From Oleispira sp963933055 (GTDB lineage Bacteria > Pseudomonadota > Gammaproteobacteria > Pseudomonadales > Oceanobacteraceae): 64,000 nucleotides of DNA. The stretch spans positions 13,210-77,209 of the forward strand of contig CAWVSY010000010.1 of assembly GCA_963933055.1 (NCBI GenBank). The letters run 5' to 3'. The position numbers and the translations under genes were made by a program. Below the pieces are notes generated by a model. It searched no databases. It was not told the origin of the DNA and saw only the letters and a program-made list of their open reading frames with translations. Below are positions 1 to 8,717 of the stretch, one piece after another (the stretch's first letter is position 1; each line of letters opens with the position of its first letter).

Positions 1-553
1 AGGCATTTTATTGCATAAAGGTTTTTCATACGCTGCGCGGGCCGCTTTTCTTCAATTAAGACCTCATTTAGATAAAACCATTCCGATTATTATTACAGGG
101 CATAGCTTAGGGGGTGCCATTGCTCAAATCGTGGCTTTGCATCTTCAGCGAGATGGATTTGTTGTTCAGCAGGTGATTACCTTCGGCCAGCCTAAAGTGA
201 CGAATGTTGCGGGCTCTGAAATGTTTGACAGCCTGCCATTATTACGCGTTGTGACGGTGAAAGATATTGTGCCTTTGGTGCCTCCCATCAGTCCTTTGCA
301 AATACGAGATCTTGATATTTATTGGCACAGCGGTGAAGAACTGATTCTATTGGCTGGGCCAAACTATTCAATAATAAGTGGCTTTAAAAGTATGCTAAGG
401 GCAACGTCATTTGCCAAAACAATGCTCGATGAAAGCAATCTAGATGCGCACATGATGACAACGTATTTGAACTTGATTGAGCAGAAATTACCGCGGTCAA
501 AACAGGTGGTTTATAAGTCGGATATTAATGTCTTCGGTCTCAGTTTTGATTGA
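1..553 (+). CDS. Class 3 lipase family protein, 3' part
   Basis: The gene runs in from the left edge, and about 183 residues are visible. It shows the alpha/beta-hydrolase nucleophile elbow GHSLGGA, then a DIVPLVPP segment holding the likely catalytic Asp, a YWHSGEE segment typical of class 3 (fungal-type) lipases, and an AHMMTTYL segment near the C terminus that should carry the catalytic His. The family hydrolyses acylglycerols or similar esters. Location and substrate cannot be judged because the N terminus, with any signal peptide, lies outside the window. The reading frame is open to base 2 and the stop is TGA at 551-553. Its end overlaps a convergent small gene by 14 bp. Confidence 0.85.
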   Translation, partial: GILLHKGFSYAARAAFLQLRPHLDKTIPIIITGHSLGGAIAQIVALHLQRDGFVVQQVITFGQPKVTNVAGSEMFDSLPLLRVVTVKDIVPLVPPISPLQIRDLDIYWHSGEELILLAGPNYSIISGFKSMLRATSFAKTMLDESNLDAHMMTTYLNLIEQKLPRSKQVVYKSDINVFGLSFD

Positions 554-884
554 TCTGAAGTGAAATGTTTTTTCTAATGTCGCGAAATTTAATCCCGAAT
601 TTTAAAAAGCACCGTTGAATAATCTTATTGATTGCATCGGTCTCTTCAGCTGAAAGTGTATTGTTAGCGCAGGGCTCTTGGGCTAGGGTAGCGTTCATAT
701 TTAAGCTATTGGGAAAGTTACTCCAGTCAACGCTGTAATCAATACGTTGAAGGCCGTCAACTTCCAGGGTGGCTAACTGGATGGCTTTGCGGACATTTAT
801 ATTGAGTTTTAACGTGGCCTTGCTGTATTTCATTAACTGATTTTCGTCATGGCTGAATTTTGCAGCGTTGACTGATTCATTCAA
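540..884 (-). CDS. Small uncharacterised protein
   Basis: A 114-residue reading frame that I do not recognise. The longest version starts at a TTG (882-884); the first in-frame ATG is at 831-833 and gives 97 residues. Neither start has a strong ribosome binding site. The protein is mixed alpha/beta in character, has no signal peptide or membrane segment, and contains two Cys residues. It is convergent with the lipase gene and divergent from the YvcK-like gene. Coding is inferred from the gap it fills and its normal composition; it could also be spurious. Confidence 0.45.
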   Translation of the reverse strand: MNESVNAAKFSHDENQLMKYSKATLKLNINVRKAIQLATLEVDGLQRIDYSVDWSNFPNSLNMNATLAQEPCANNTLSAEETDAINKIIQRCFLKFGIKFRDIRKNISLQINQN

Positions 885-912
885 CTACTGATAAGTACGT
901 ATCATAGGACTC

Positions 913-940
913 TTTGGCCTAGGATAAAAGCTGATATACT
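913..940 (+). promoter_or_regulatory. Predicted promoter of the YvcK-like gene
   Basis: A TATACT -10 element at 935-940 is preceded by TG at 932-933 (extended -10). A weak -35 (TTTGGC, 913-918) lies 16 bp upstream. It is 30 bp before the ATG at 970, which has a GGAAAGCAGG Shine-Dalgarno region. Confidence 0.5.
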
Positions 941-969
941 GTCTACATAAAAATTAATAGGAAAGCAGG

Positions 970-1869
970 ATGCACTCTGTTGAAGCGGCAAAGCTTGTAT
1001 GTATCGGTGGTGGGCATGGGTTAGGTAGGTTATTAGCTTCGTTGAAAGAGGCTGGTCCAAATTTAGCCGGTATTGTTGCGACCACGGATGATGGTGGTTC
1101 TACGGGTCGTTTAAGAGAAGAAGCAGAAACAATTGCTTGGGGTGATTTACGAAATTGTTTAACGCAAATGTGCTCAGCCCCTACGGTTGGAAAACTCTTG
1201 TTTGATTATCGCTTTCAAACGCAAGGGGATTTGAATGGGCATAACTTGGGAAACCTTGTTTTATTTGCGTTAGAACAATTATCGATAAGACCAACCGATG
1301 CTATTCAGGTTATGCGTGATATGTTGCGCATTGATAGTCATCTTTTTCCTATGTCTGATACGCCAACAACCTTGATGGCTAAAACCGTTAAAACCCCGCA
1401 GGGTGGTGGTAATGTTTTGGTCGGTGAAATCGTCATTGATGATAGTGACGAAGAGATTGAATACTTATATCTTGATCCTGAAGTTAATGCTGAGGCTGAG
1501 GTTATTCACTCAATTATGTCGGCGGATGCGATTATTTTAAGTGCCGGCAGTTTTATGACCAGTATCATGCCAAGTTTGCTGGTGGCCAATATTGTTAAAG
1601 CAATTAATGAGGCATCTGCGCCGTTGATCTTGGTCGTCAATCTTCGGCAGGAAGTATTGGCGGGAAAAGCCTTAACGTTTGCAAAACAGTTAGAGTTATT
1701 TAAAGCGGCAGGTATTCGAAAGTTGGATCATATTTTATGGCCGACTTGTCGAGTACAAGAGCCAGGTTTAGAAAATGAATGTGGTGTGATTGTCTGCGAT
1801 ATGGGGCCTGAGGGCAGTGCGTTGCACGATTCTGACAAACTGAAGAATCACATATTGGAACTGATTTGA
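970..1869 (+). CDS. YvcK/CofD-like protein (UPF0052 family)
   Basis: This 299-residue protein has the family hallmarks: a Gly-rich nucleotide loop GGGHGLGRLL near residue 13, TTDDGGSTGRLR near residue 39, DLRNCL near 60, and GHNLGNL near 90. CofD makes a coenzyme F420 precursor, but gammaproteobacteria generally lack F420. The closer relatives are YvcK-type proteins, which bind UDP-GlcNAc and in Bacillus affect gluconeogenic growth and cell wall synthesis. A role linking carbon flow and envelope synthesis is therefore inferred, not shown. The gene has its own promoter and ends at a strong hairpin, so it is probably monocistronic. Confidence 0.85.
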   Translation: MHSVEAAKLVCIGGGHGLGRLLASLKEAGPNLAGIVATTDDGGSTGRLREEAETIAWGDLRNCLTQMCSAPTVGKLLFDYRFQTQGDLNGHNLGNLVLFALEQLSIRPTDAIQVMRDMLRIDSHLFPMSDTPTTLMAKTVKTPQGGGNVLVGEIVIDDSDEEIEYLYLDPEVNAEAEVIHSIMSADAIILSAGSFMTSIMPSLLVANIVKAINEASAPLILVVNLRQEVLAGKALTFAKQLELFKAAGIRKLDHILWPTCRVQEPGLENECGVIVCDMGPEGSALHDSDKLKNHILELI

Positions 1870-1888
1870 TATTCTATTGCGGTGATCA

Positions 1889-1924
1889 CATTAAGCAGGC
1901 TATGAAACCATAGTCTGCTTAATG
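1889..1924. terminator. Hairpin between convergent genes
   Basis: Sixteen-base arms at 1889-1904 and 1909-1924 pair around a 4-base loop with a single G-T wobble. The hairpin lies between the convergent YvcK-like and HU-like genes. No clear T run follows on either strand, so it may act as a transcript stabiliser or a Rho-assisted stop. Confidence 0.6.
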
Positions 1925-1947
1925 TATTGGCTAAATTAACTGAAAAA

Positions 1948-2346
1948 TTAAAGAGCCATGTCTTTTAGTCTTTTCAGTGGTAATACTTTGATCTTAGTGC
2001 TGGCAGGCTTCGCCGCAACGTCCATCAACTCACCAGGCTTGAATGGGTTAGGAACATTTTTACGTGCTTTTTGAGCAGGTTTCTTAACGGTTTTAATTTT
2101 CAATAAACCCGGTAGCGTAAATTCGCCAACCGCGCGCTTTTTAACGTGGCGTTCAATGATATCGCCTAATTCGTCAAGAACACTGGATACATCTTTTTTA
2201 CTTAATTCTGTTTTTTCAACCAATTCATTGATTAGCTGAGTTTTAGTGAATTTTTCTTTAACAGCAGTCAATTTTTTAACCGGAGCGGCAGCCACTACTT
2301 TTTTAGCGGGAGCTTTTTTTGCAACGGGTTTTTTCTTAGCAGCCAT
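1948..2346 (-). CDS. HU-family DNA-binding protein with Lys/Ala-rich tail
   Basis: The 132-residue protein has an N-terminal tail (about residues 1-31) of repeated Lys, Ala, Pro and Val like the basic tails of histone H1. The HU/IHF-type domain follows, with TKTQLINELVEKTELSKKDV at its start and FTLPGLLKIKTVKKPAQKAR leading into the DNA-binding arm. The arm departs from the usual RNPATGE sequence. The start at 2346 is chosen because AAGGAAA precedes it; a longer frame to 2463 has no ribosome binding site and an unlikely Phe-rich N terminus. It is likely a nucleoid-associated protein that wraps or bends DNA. Confidence 0.85.
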   Translation of the reverse strand: MAAKKKPVAKKAPAKKVVAAAPVKKLTAVKEKFTKTQLINELVEKTELSKKDVSSVLDELGDIIERHVKKRAVGEFTLPGLLKIKTVKKPAQKARKNVPNPFKPGELMDVAAKPASTKIKVLPLKRLKDMAL

Positions 2347-2517
2347 GTTATTTCCTTTCATGGTAAATTTAAATTTAATAAGCAATTGATAAATAAAGGT
2401 ACGGATGTCGCTTGTACCTTGCTTACTGAGTGTATTTTTAAAGCAAAAAAATAGGGTCTGCAAGTAAAAAACCCTATTTTTATAGTGTTTTTATCAAATT
2501 TTGTTAAAAAGGTCGTT

Positions 2518-3336
2518 TTATTTAGCAAATTTAAGCAAATAGGCAAATATGTTTGTGTATTTCTCGGGGAATAAGCGCTGAATACGATCCATGAATTTGG
2601 CATCTTGACCAATTAAAATCCGACGTTTATTTTTCTGCAGTCCCTTTAAGATTGTTTGGGCAGCTTGGGTAGGGGTTGTTCTGGCCAGTTTATTGAATTC
2701 TTCAATCTGCTGAGCATGAGACTGCTCGCCAATCATTGATGTGTGTATACGGCCATTGACGACGATGTTGGTTTTAATGCCGCCAGGATGGACGCAGCCA
2801 ACATAAAGATTGCTGTCCTTGACTTCTTGGCGCAGTGATTCGGTAAACCCTCTCACTGCAAATTTTGCGGCGTTGTATTGAGATTGGGTTGGCAAAGCGA
2901 TGATGCCAAAAATACTGGAGATGTTAATAATGGCTGCTTCAGGTCGAGTTAGCATGTGGGGCAGAAAGCTTTTTGTGCCATAAACAACGCCCCAGAAGTT
3001 GATGTTCATCATCCATTCGAAATCCTCGTAGCTGCAATTTTCTACGGTTTGAGCAAGCGCGACACCGGCATTGTTTAGGAGTATATCAATGCCGCCAAAC
3101 TCACTGATCATATCGCTGGCGTATTGCTCAAACGCTTGGCGATCCGAAACGTCTAGCAGGGTTAATACAACTTTTGAACTTCCTTGAAGGCTTGTTTTTG
3201 TTTCTTCTAGGCCTGCCATGTTCACATCTGATAGAGCAAGTTGAGCGCCTTCTAGACTAAGTTGCTGCGCCAAGGCTCGGCCTATGCCAGAACCTGCGCC
3301 CGTGATAACGGCCACCTTGTTGGTAAATGATTTCAT
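2518..3336 (-). CDS. Short-chain dehydrogenase/reductase
   Basis: A classical SDR of 272 residues. The NAD(P)-binding motif TGAGSGIG is near residue 12, NNAG near 88, and the catalytic Ser (NISSIFG) and YNAAK sit near 140-157. The Asp in LALSDVN at the end of beta-2 favours NAD(H), or is neutral. The substrate is unknown. The C-terminal segment with KNKRRILIGQDAKFMDRIQRL resembles SDRs annotated as acyl or ketone reductases in Pseudomonas. An AAAGGGG ribosome binding site precedes the ATG. It is transcribed away from aspS and probably alone. Confidence 0.85.
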   Translation of the reverse strand: MKSFTNKVAVITGAGSGIGRALAQQLSLEGAQLALSDVNMAGLEETKTSLQGSSKVVLTLLDVSDRQAFEQYASDMISEFGGIDILLNNAGVALAQTVENCSYEDFEWMMNINFWGVVYGTKSFLPHMLTRPEAAIINISSIFGIIALPTQSQYNAAKFAVRGFTESLRQEVKDSNLYVGCVHPGGIKTNIVVNGRIHTSMIGEQSHAQQIEEFNKLARTTPTQAAQTILKGLQKNKRRILIGQDAKFMDRIQRLFPEKYTNIFAYLLKFAK

Positions 3337-3544
3337 ATGCGCCCCTTTAAAATGGTCTTTTCACGATTATTATTTTTAGAAAATGAAGTTTATTGTGTGA
3401 AAAACATTCAATTGCTATTGGTGGTAAGTCAGATTACCTGAGTTCAAGTAGGCAACAAGGTGCAATTCTGCCGTAAAGTCGACTTTATTTTATTAAAGTC
3501 ATACAAACTTTGTTATCAGGTGTCGGCAATCGTGTGAAAATCGG

Positions 3545-3550
3545 TATAAT
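3545..3550 (+). promoter_or_regulatory. Predicted -10 element of aspS
   Basis: A perfect TATAAT at 3545-3550 lies 58 bp before the aspS ATG. The -35 at the expected distance is poor (around 3521-3527), so the promoter may need an activator or rely on the strong -10. Confidence 0.45.
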
Positions 3551-3608
3551 GCTCGGCTTTCATATATTTTGTATCCATCTATCTCTTTTTAATGAATAGG
3601 ATTAAGTA

Positions 3609-5381
3609 ATGCGCACTCACTATTGTGGTGATATCAACGAAACTTTGATTGACGATACCGTCACTTTTTGTGGCTGGGTTCACCGCCGCCGTGACCACGG
3701 TGGGGTAATTTTCTTAGACGTACGTGATCGTGAAGGTCTAGTACAGGTAGTTTTTGATCCAGATACGGTTGACGCTTTCAACGTAGCTGACAGTGTTCGC
3801 TCTGAATTTGTTGTTCAGATCGTTGGTCGTGTACGTGGCCGTCCTGAAGGTGCTACGAACGATAATATGCGCACGGGTAAAATTGAAATCTTGGGTAAAG
3901 AGATTACGGTTTTAAACAAAGCGCAGACGCCTCCATTCCCATTGGATGGTTATACCGATGTAGGCGAAGACATTCGTCTTAAGTATCGTTATATGGATAT
4001 GCGTCGTCCTGAGATGCAAGAAAAAATGCGTTTCCGTTCGAAGGTAAGTTCAAACTTGCGTCGTTATTTAGAAGAAAACGGTTTTCTAGATATCGAAACG
4101 CCCATTTTGACGCGCGCGACGCCAGAAGGTGCGCGTGACTATTTAGTTCCTTCCCGTACGCATGAGCATAGCTTCTTTGCATTGCCACAGTCGCCACAGT
4201 TGTTTAAGCAGTTGTTGATGGTTGCTGGTTTTGATCGTTACTACCAGATTGCTAAATGTTTCCGTGATGAAGATTTACGCGCCGACCGTCAGCCTGAATT
4301 TACTCAGATTGATATCGAAGCGTCTTTCATCGACGAAGAAGAAATTATGAACCTAACTCAGGGCATGATTACTGAGTTGTTCGAAAAAGAATTGAATGTG
4401 AAGTTGGGTGAATTCCCACGCATGCCATATTCTGAAGCGATGTCTAAGTACGGCAGCGATAAGCCAGACTTGCGTATTCCACTTCAGTTAGTCGACGTTG
4501 CTGAATTCTTGCAAGATATTGAGTTCAAAGTATTCGCGGCGCCTGCTAAAGATCCTAAAGGTCGCGTTGCGGCTTTACGTGTTCCTGGCGGTGCTGAAAT
4601 CAGCCGTAAGCAGATCGATGCGTATACTAAGTACGTGAGCATTTATGGTGCTAAAGGTTTGGCTTGGATTAAGGTTAATGAGATTGAGAAGGGTGTAGAA
4701 GGTTTACAGTCTCCAATCATTAAGTTTATTGGCGATGATAATACGATGGCCATCATGGAGAAGTTGGGCGCTGAAAACGGCGACATCATCTTCTTTGGTG
4801 CTGATAAAGAAATGATCGTGAACGAAGCGCTGGGTGCGTTACGTTGTAAGATCGGTGAAGACTTGAATTTATATACGTGCGAATGGGCACCTATGTGGGT
4901 TGTTGATTTCCCAATGTTTGAAGAAACTAAGGATGGTGGCATTACTGCAATTCACCACCCATTCACGGCGCCATCTTGTAGCCCTGAAGAGTTAAAAGCG
5001 AATCCATTAACTGCGTTGTCTCGTGCATACGACATGGTATTAAACGGTTGTGAGTTAGGCGGTGGTTCAATCCGTATTCACGATCAGTCTATGCAAGAAA
5101 CAGTGTTCGAAATTTTGGGTATTAGCGAAGAAGAGCAGCAAGAGAAGTTTGGCTTCTTGTTAGATGCCTTGAAGTTCGGCGCGCCACCTCATGGCGGCTT
5201 AGCGTTTGGTTTGGATCGTTTGGTTATGTTGCTAACCGGTTCTACTTCGATTCGTGAAGTAATTGCTTTCCCTAAAACTCAATCGGCTGCGTGTGCAATG
5301 ACTCATGCGCCAGGCGTTGTAGGTAATGCTCAGCTACGTGAATTGAATATTAAACTACGTGAAAAGCCAAAAGCTGAATAA
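3609..5381 (+). CDS. aspS: Aspartyl-tRNA synthetase
   Basis: A full-length bacterial-type class II AspRS (590 residues). It has an N-terminal anticodon-binding OB fold, motif 2 around FRDEDLRADRQPEFTQID, the bacterial GAD insertion in the middle, and motif 3 GLAFGLDRLVMLLTG near the C terminus. It charges tRNA-Asp in the cytoplasm. His30 (in RRRDHGG) and Gly81 (in GRPEGAT) match the two residues that make the Pseudomonas aeruginosa enzyme non-discriminating, so it may also form Asp-tRNA-Asn for GatCAB. It is followed by a strong terminator; yebC and ruvC, its frequent neighbours in gammaproteobacteria, are absent. Confidence 0.97.
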   Translation: MRTHYCGDINETLIDDTVTFCGWVHRRRDHGGVIFLDVRDREGLVQVVFDPDTVDAFNVADSVRSEFVVQIVGRVRGRPEGATNDNMRTGKIEILGKEITVLNKAQTPPFPLDGYTDVGEDIRLKYRYMDMRRPEMQEKMRFRSKVSSNLRRYLEENGFLDIETPILTRATPEGARDYLVPSRTHEHSFFALPQSPQLFKQLLMVAGFDRYYQIAKCFRDEDLRADRQPEFTQIDIEASFIDEEEIMNLTQGMITELFEKELNVKLGEFPRMPYSEAMSKYGSDKPDLRIPLQLVDVAEFLQDIEFKVFAAPAKDPKGRVAALRVPGGAEISRKQIDAYTKYVSIYGAKGLAWIKVNEIEKGVEGLQSPIIKFIGDDNTMAIMEKLGAENGDIIFFGADKEMIVNEALGALRCKIGEDLNLYTCEWAPMWVVDFPMFEETKDGGITAIHHPFTAPSCSPEELKANPLTALSRAYDMVLNGCELGGGSIRIHDQSMQETVFEILGISEEEQQEKFGFLLDALKFGAPPHGGLAFGLDRLVMLLTGSTSIREVIAFPKTQSAACAMTHAPGVVGNAQLRELNIKLREKPKAE

Positions 5382-5403
5382 GTTTTAGCGGTTTTCACTG
5401 TCA

Positions 5404-5438
5404 CAAATAAAGCCAGCTTGCTGGCTTTATTTGTTTTT
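5404..5438 (+). terminator. Rho-independent terminator of aspS
   Basis: Perfect 14-base arms CAAATAAAGCCAGC (5404-5417) and its complement (5420-5433) are followed by TTTTT (5434-5438). It lies 22 bp after the aspS stop. Confidence 0.9.
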
Positions 5439-5509
5439 GGGTATTTAATAAAACGAATAGTTGTTTTATTAAAGATTGAATAAGATTTATTGATGGGTGT
5501 TGGTAGAGC

Positions 5510-5605
5510 AAATATGGGAGGCATGGAAGCCGAGCTTAAGTCTACATGGATGTATTTACGACGTTTTGCGGCACTAATACCCAGTCATGAATCGTTAATC
5601 TAGGT
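5510..5605. repeat. Probable dispersed intergenic hairpin element, or a 26-codon ORF
   Basis: This GC-richer patch holds small back-to-back hairpins: GGCATGGAAGCC at 5520-5531 and the perfect TACATGGATGTA at 5543-5554. It also contains a 26-codon frame (5523-5603) with a perfect GGGAG site seven bases before the ATG. Its style, alternating short palindromes, matches the spacer element at 63742-63837, which argues for an intergenic repeat rather than a peptide gene. Confidence 0.4.
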
Positions 5606-5630
5606 TCTAAGTGCTAAGTAGAGATTAATT

Positions 5631-5945
5631 ATGGAAGTGCGTAAGTTAACCGCTGAAGAATTTGCAGCAACTAAAATTGGTAAGCCTGAAAAGATCGAAG
5701 CGGGTGAGCCGTTATTTGATTTTTGGGGCTATGTGGAAGCTATCCCCGCTGAAGATTTTGGTACGTACGACTGCACGGCAGGCGTCGTCGGGCATGTGTA
5801 TCGTATGGAAGATAAATACGAGCATGTATTAATACAATCTCAGTACGCCGAAATCGCTATGGTATTGGTATTGGATTTAGCCAAAAAAGAAGTCTATGGT
5901 CATTATCTACTAGATATTCGTCCACGCGGGAATCCTGTTATTTAA
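5631..5945 (+). CDS. Uncharacterised 104-residue protein
   Basis: I do not recognise this soluble protein. It has a Glu/Lys-rich first third, then a compact beta-rich part with one Cys (TYDCTAG), and no signal or membrane segment. Its stop overlaps the next start by one base (TAATG at 5943-5947), so translation of the membrane protein that follows is probably coupled to it. A functional link is inferred only from this coupling. The ribosome binding site is weak (TAGAG). Confidence 0.7.
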   Translation: MEVRKLTAEEFAATKIGKPEKIEAGEPLFDFWGYVEAIPAEDFGTYDCTAGVVGHVYRMEDKYEHVLIQSQYAEIAMVLVLDLAKKEVYGHYLLDIRPRGNPVI

Positions 5946-6595
5946 TGAATACTCTTGCATTCTCAATCGAAAATTACGCGCTTGTTACTTATTGGTTAGG
6001 CATGGCCGCAGTTGCCGCAATGGCGGGGGCTTCAGTCGTTGAATCGGGGGCTAAGCAGTTTGATTTATTTGGCGTGATTGTGATTGCGCTGGCGGCGTCA
6101 TTAGGGGGTGGCTCTTTGCGAGATATGCTACTTGATCGTCCAGTATTTTGGATCGCCGATGAACTGTATTTATTAATCGCTATTATGGCTGCCGTGAGTG
6201 TTTTCTTTCTTGCGCGTTGGCTAGTCATGCCTGTGCGAGCATTTTTGATTTTAGATGCTATTGGCTTGGCTCTTTTCAGTATTATGGGAACCCATGCGGC
6301 ATTAGTATTGGGTACATCGTGGTTGGTGGCAAGCTTTACGGGGGTTATCACGGGTGTGATGGGCGGCGTTTTTCGAGACGTTCTGTGCAATGAAGACCCT
6401 TGGGTATTTCGCAGTCCTTTGTTTGCCACCGCATCTTGGTTAGGGTGTTGGTTATATATTTTAATGGTTGAATATAATGTCGGTGAGCTGGCGGCAAATT
6501 TAATTGCCAGTACCAGCATCTTATTAATTCGCCTATATGCATTACGTAAAGGCGTGAACTTGCCTCGCTTCAGAGAAAAAATTAAACGACTTTGA
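5945..6595 (+). CDS. TRIC-type cation channel family protein (UPF0126/YicG)
   Basis: A membrane protein of 216 residues with about seven hydrophobic segments arranged as two homologous halves. Each half carries the family signature: GGGSLRDMLLDRPVFW near residue 55 and GGVFRDVLCNEDPWVF near residue 140. Bacterial members are relatives of the trimeric intracellular cation channels; YicG of E. coli belongs here and some members have been linked to small-molecule transport. Substrate unknown. It sits in the inner membrane and is translationally coupled to the gene before it. Confidence 0.88.
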   Translation: MNTLAFSIENYALVTYWLGMAAVAAMAGASVVESGAKQFDLFGVIVIALAASLGGGSLRDMLLDRPVFWIADELYLLIAIMAAVSVFFLARWLVMPVRAFLILDAIGLALFSIMGTHAALVLGTSWLVASFTGVITGVMGGVFRDVLCNEDPWVFRSPLFATASWLGCWLYILMVEYNVGELAANLIASTSILLIRLYALRKGVNLPRFREKIKRL

Positions 6596-6674
6596 TATTA
6601 ACCGCTTTAATTGCGTCGTTTAATTTCTTGTTTTCGTGAATGTGCGATTAACTTCTGTGATTATTACTTCAGTA

Positions 6675-8717
6675 TCAGCTCGGCTTATTATTGAAGTAAT
6701 AAGCGATGAAGTCATCGCGCTTAATGGGCATGCTAAAATAAGCTCCCTGAAATTGATCGCAGCCTAGTTGCGTAAGCTGTTCGAATTGTGCTTCATTCTC
6801 GACCCATTCGGCGACTAATTTTCCATCTATAGAAACTGTTAGCGATGTTAGGCTGCGAATGACTTCTTTAATGATGTTGCTATTCAAAACGTCTTTAACA
6901 ATGCAGCCATCTAATTTTATTGTATTTACTTTAAATGAACTTAGGTATTTTAAAGAAGTATATCCCATACCAAAATCATCAACAGCAATTGAAATACCTT
7001 TGTTAGACAGCATCGAAATGCCTTCAATGATGTTATCGGTTAGTTGAAGGCGCTGGCTTTCGGTTATTTCTAATTCAATGTCATTAAACGGAATGCCGTA
7101 CTGCTCTATTTTTGCGATAAAGTTGTTGAAAAAGTCAGGTTGGGTTAGCTCAAGTGGAGATACATTAATTGCGATCTGAAGATGTTTGATTCCAGCACGG
7201 TTCATCAACTGCATGTCTTTCATGCAGCGTTCCTGTACCCAGCTTCCAATGGTATGAATGTAATCGTCTGTTTCTGCAATATTAATAAAAATGCAAGGTG
7301 GGATATTTCCCAGTTCAGGGTGCTGCCAACGAATCAGTGCCTCGCTGCCAGTTATGGTTTTCAATGTATTGACTTTGGCTTGATAGTGCATTGAAAAATA
7401 TTCGTCCCCAAGTTGATTTTTCAGGTCGAGCTGCAGTTTGTGGCAAAATTTTGCGAGGGGATTTTGCTGTTTAAGGAGTGTGTGAAAGTTAAGCTCTGGG
7501 TCGCACAAATCTTGAATCATTTTTTCAATAGTGCATTGCTGTTGACTATTAATCTTTGCTTCATATTTTTTAACAAACGGCCAGTAGATGGATGCAGCAA
7601 TGAGTATTAAAACAAACTGAGTGGCAGTGCCTGCGATACCACCATTTAAATAACCAGAAATCAATACCGGAGTATTCCAAGAAGTTAAGCTCGGGTCTAA
7701 AGAAAGATAGCCCATTTCCATAAGTGCTCGGGCGATATTATTGGTTATTAAGGGGGTAAGTATAAAAGGCAGAATTAAATAACGATTTAATACAATTGGG
7801 AGGCCAAATATTAATAATTCATTAATGTTGAACAAGCTTGGGATTGCTGCATAGCCGCCCAATTTTTTATGGAACGTATTCTTTGAAAATAATAAGCATA
7901 TGATTAATCCAAGGGTGCTACCTGATCCGCCTATATGTGCATAGGTATCAAAGAAGTGTCGTGAATATACTGCCGTGTTTGAAGTGCTATAAATAAGTTC
8001 AGGATTAATTTCGATTACGGCTGACGGGTGTATTCCTAAAAGCCAGACCATTTGATTAATAATAATGAACCCAATGCCTTGAATAACGCTAAGGCCAAGC
8101 TGTGAATCTACTTCTCCTATAAGGTGGGGAATTAAATAACTGAAAGCGTTATTGTTTGCCAGTGTCACCGAATAAAGTGTTAGTAGTAAAAAAGGGACTA
8201 GGATTGCTGGAAAGCAGGCGCGAATGGCTGTGTGTATCTCATTATCGACTTCAAATTGTAAAAAGCTAAAGCGTTGATATTTATTATTGTAAAATAAGAC
8301 AACCAGCTCAGTACTAATAATGGCGGTTATAATGGCTTTCGCGATGCTTTCGACACCTAAGAAATCAAATGCATCGTTGCCATAATCTATGGCGATAATG
8401 CCAATAAAACAGACCATTGATATAATGGTATTAATAATTGATGAATAGTGTAGCTGGTAGTGTATTTTATAAAAACTATTAAGTTTGTAACTGACGCCAA
8501 GCGTTAAAATAAGCGCCATAACCGTATAGCTAGATTGGTACAGCCAAGAAGCAAGTTGTAATAAGTTTTGCTGTTTCGCAATGCTGGATGATAACGGTGG
8601 AAGTTGTAAGATAGAGAGCGCTATTGAGCCTAGAATGATGACAGGCAAGATTAAAATAAAGCCTTGTTGTGCAGACGTTAGCCAGATTGATAATTTGTTT
8701 TTTACACATGTTGGCAT
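6675..8717 (-). CDS. PTS EIIC-like membrane domain fused to an EAL phosphodiesterase
   Basis: 680 residues. Residues 1 to about 385 form a multi-pass membrane domain of the lactose/cellobiose PTS EIIC family, keeping the sugar-site His (GIHPS, H230) and Glu (NINELLIFG, E300). A linker leads to a C-terminal EAL domain (about 430-675) with EALIRW (E459), NVS (N518), ELEITE (E550, E553), DDFGMGYTSL (D580, D581), IKLDG (K601), VAEWVE (E637) and GCDQFQGAYFS. The catalytic set looks complete, so cyclic di-GMP hydrolysis is likely. No EIIA or EIIB domain is present or nearby. Inference: the EIIC part senses a sugar and controls the phosphodiesterase rather than transporting by phosphorylation. Confidence 0.88.
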   Translation of the reverse strand: MPTCVKNKLSIWLTSAQQGFILILPVIILGSIALSILQLPPLSSSIAKQQNLLQLASWLYQSSYTVMALILTLGVSYKLNSFYKIHYQLHYSSIINTIISMVCFIGIIAIDYGNDAFDFLGVESIAKAIITAIISTELVVLFYNNKYQRFSFLQFEVDNEIHTAIRACFPAILVPFLLLTLYSVTLANNNAFSYLIPHLIGEVDSQLGLSVIQGIGFIIINQMVWLLGIHPSAVIEINPELIYSTSNTAVYSRHFFDTYAHIGGSGSTLGLIICLLFSKNTFHKKLGGYAAIPSLFNINELLIFGLPIVLNRYLILPFILTPLITNNIARALMEMGYLSLDPSLTSWNTPVLISGYLNGGIAGTATQFVLILIAASIYWPFVKKYEAKINSQQQCTIEKMIQDLCDPELNFHTLLKQQNPLAKFCHKLQLDLKNQLGDEYFSMHYQAKVNTLKTITGSEALIRWQHPELGNIPPCIFINIAETDDYIHTIGSWVQERCMKDMQLMNRAGIKHLQIAINVSPLELTQPDFFNNFIAKIEQYGIPFNDIELEITESQRLQLTDNIIEGISMLSNKGISIAVDDFGMGYTSLKYLSSFKVNTIKLDGCIVKDVLNSNIIKEVIRSLTSLTVSIDGKLVAEWVENEAQFEQLTQLGCDQFQGAYFSMPIKRDDFIAYYFNNKPS

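Noticed and set aside
1948..2463. Longer 171-residue form of the HU-like protein
   Set aside because: The extra 39 residues (MQTLFFCF...) have no ribosome binding site and no family support; AAGGAAA places the start at 2346.
5989..6519. Long minus-strand open frame opposite the TRIC-type channel gene
   Set aside because: The + strand protein has strong family motifs and a coupled start; the opposite frame is an antisense shadow with low-complexity, Asn/Ile-rich content.
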